Below are positions 4,416 through 5,148 of a DNA stretch of 5,148 nucleotides, piece by piece (positions within the stretch are counted from its first letter, which is position 1; the number at the start of each line of letters is the position of its first letter). The position numbers and the translations under genes were made by a program. The notes under the pieces were generated by a model, which was given only the letters and a program-made list of their open reading frames with translations, searched no databases and was not told the origin of the DNA. Origin of the DNA: Treponema sp. UBA6367 (lineage in GTDB: Bacteria > Spirochaetota > Spirochaetia > Treponematales > Treponemataceae). The stretch covers positions 46,086 to 51,233 of the forward strand of contig DJRF01000015.1 in the NCBI GenBank assembly GCA_002437725.1. The letters are read 5' to 3'.

Positions 4416-5148
4416 TCACAATTTTATTTCCGCCAAAGCCATCATTCCTTTGATGTGGGCTTTCCATTCATTTACAAGCCATTCTGGTTCAAGCGGTTTT
4501 GCATAGCAGCCTTGAGACAAAATCTTTTAGCATTTGCCGGGCGTTCTCGTAAAATTCAATTTTGTAATGCTCAGATTCGTTATAAGAAAAAGAGCCGAAT
4601 TTGCCGCCGCCGCAGTGTTTTTCAAACTCAAAATCTTTTGGAAGCGAAAAAAGCCTGTTTTCATTTCGCTCTTCTGAAAAGCCGTACAAAAAATAGTTTC
4701 CGTTGTCCATTACAAGCTGGTACGGATGAACTTTTCTATGCGTGTTTTCTGGATTCCACAGGCCGATGTAGTCAAATTCGATTTTTAAGTTATTCCGCAG
4801 GGAGTGCAAAATCGTTTTCCACACATTTTCTTCTATTATATTGATTGGCAGGGGATTTGGAGAAAGCGCAATTCTTTTTAAAAGCTCGTCATTTTCTTCA
4901 TGGCCGGAATTTGCCAGTAAGTTTATTGAGCTGCAAATTTCGCTGTACAAAGGGGAATCCTTAAAATGGGAAAGCATAATTTTTGTCGCAAACAACGAAA
5001 TCATCGCATCCGGTGAAATTGCGTTCAAGGGCATTTCAAAATCTGAAGTATAAAAATATCCGCGATGTTCGTAGTCGTATTCAATTGGAGCGCCAAAGCG
5101 GTCGCGCAAAAATTCAATATCGCGGCTGATTGTTGCAATTCCTTTTCC
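4416..5148 (-). pseudogene. WYL-domain transcription regulator, 5'-partial and frameshifted
   Basis: The frame is open at the right edge. GKGIATISRDIEFLRDRFGAPI is the end of a DeoR/HTH-11-type helix-turn-helix and the link that precedes WYL domains. The WYL domain follows, with FDYIG, then HRKVHPYQLV, NYFLYGF and NRLFSLPKDFEF. WYL regulators bind DNA and sense a ligand or nucleic acid through the WYL fold. In the first frame the protein stops at 4489 after an unlikely tail (VSRLLCKTA). Skipping one base of the T run at 4525-4528 joins QML to KILSQGCYAKPLEPEWLVNE, the family's usual C-terminus (a G..AKxLEPEWL-like motif), ending at 4416. The corrected in-window product has 243 residues; the family is usually about 300, so some 60 residues lie off the edge. 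The cause may be a real mutation, a sequencing error or, less likely, programmed shifting. Confidence 0.8.
4489..5148 (-). CDS. WYL regulator as read without correction (219 residues in window)
   Basis: This is the uninterrupted frame of the same gene, from the right edge to the TGA at 4489-4491. If the sequence is exact, the cell makes a protein lacking the last helix block of the WYL C-terminal extension and carrying a short foreign tail. The HTH linker and the core WYL fold remain, so partial activity is conceivable. The true start is outside the window; an internal TTG at 5107-5109 should not be taken as the start because coding similarity continues beyond it. Confidence 0.7.
   Translation of the reverse strand, partial: GKGIATISRDIEFLRDRFGAPIEYDYEHRGYFYTSDFEMPLNAISPDAMISLFATKIMLSHFKDSPLYSEICSSINLLANSGHEENDELLKRIALSPNPLPINIIEENVWKTILHSLRNNLKIEFDYIGLWNPENTHRKVHPYQLVMDNGNYFLYGFSEERNENRLFSLPKDFEFEKHCGGGKFGSFSYNESEHYKIEFYENARQMLKDFVSRLLCKTA

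Noticed and set aside
4276..4467. 63-codon minus-strand ORF as a gene
   Set aside because: It begins inside the WYL C-terminal coding tail in another frame, has no ribosome site, and ends in the G+C-rich repeat-like block.
4455..5053. Plus-strand ORFs of 129 and 70 codons opposite the WYL gene
   Set aside because: They are antisense to a recognisable WYL domain and show no domain of their own.
1..5148. tRNA or rRNA genes
   Set aside because: No cloverleaf, TTCRA loop or rRNA-like conserved stretch was seen on either strand.

Overview
All five gene traces in this window lie on the minus strand, so in the direction of transcription it reads from right to left. The mix is a WYL-type regulator, a single-chain aconitase-superfamily hydratase, a TPR plus DUF4145 protein, a small DUF3795 zinc-ribbon-like protein and the first codons of an exported protein. 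Together with Gram-positive-like GGAG ribosome sites and moderate, very uneven G+C, this suggests a host-associated anaerobe. A Treponema-like spirochaete is my best guess, but it rests on gene types and style only and could be wrong.

Right end (5148 to 4416): the 3' part of a WYL-domain transcription regulator. It is broken by one extra base in a four-T run (plus strand) near 4525-4528, and the lost C-terminus is still readable in the next frame. Between it and the next gene (about 4273-4401) is a G+C-rich block with no credible gene that looks like a dispersed repeat or small insertion.

Centre (4187 to 1890): a full-length 765-residue hydratase of the aconitase superfamily. It keeps the three cluster cysteines but has substitutions at several substrate-side positions. 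It has a candidate promoter, and a strong terminator that runs straight into the promoter of the next gene.

Left centre (1785 to 640): two probable accessory genes, each with its own promoter. One is an AT-rich TPR plus DUF4145 (HEPN-like) protein, the other a cysteine-rich DUF3795 protein followed by a strong terminator.

Left end (about 520 to 1): a 290-base gene-poor stretch, then the leader of a secreted or lipid-anchored protein whose first 17 codons are in the window. The leader holds a good promoter, seven tandem 7-base repeats placed where transcription should start, and a 27-bp hairpin with a U tract just before the ribosome site. This is the most unusual structure here. It looks like either an attenuator or a separate small RNA. 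I see no multi-gene operon and no clear new enzyme system; the genes look individually transcribed, with possible control of the hydratase by the adjacent WYL regulator.
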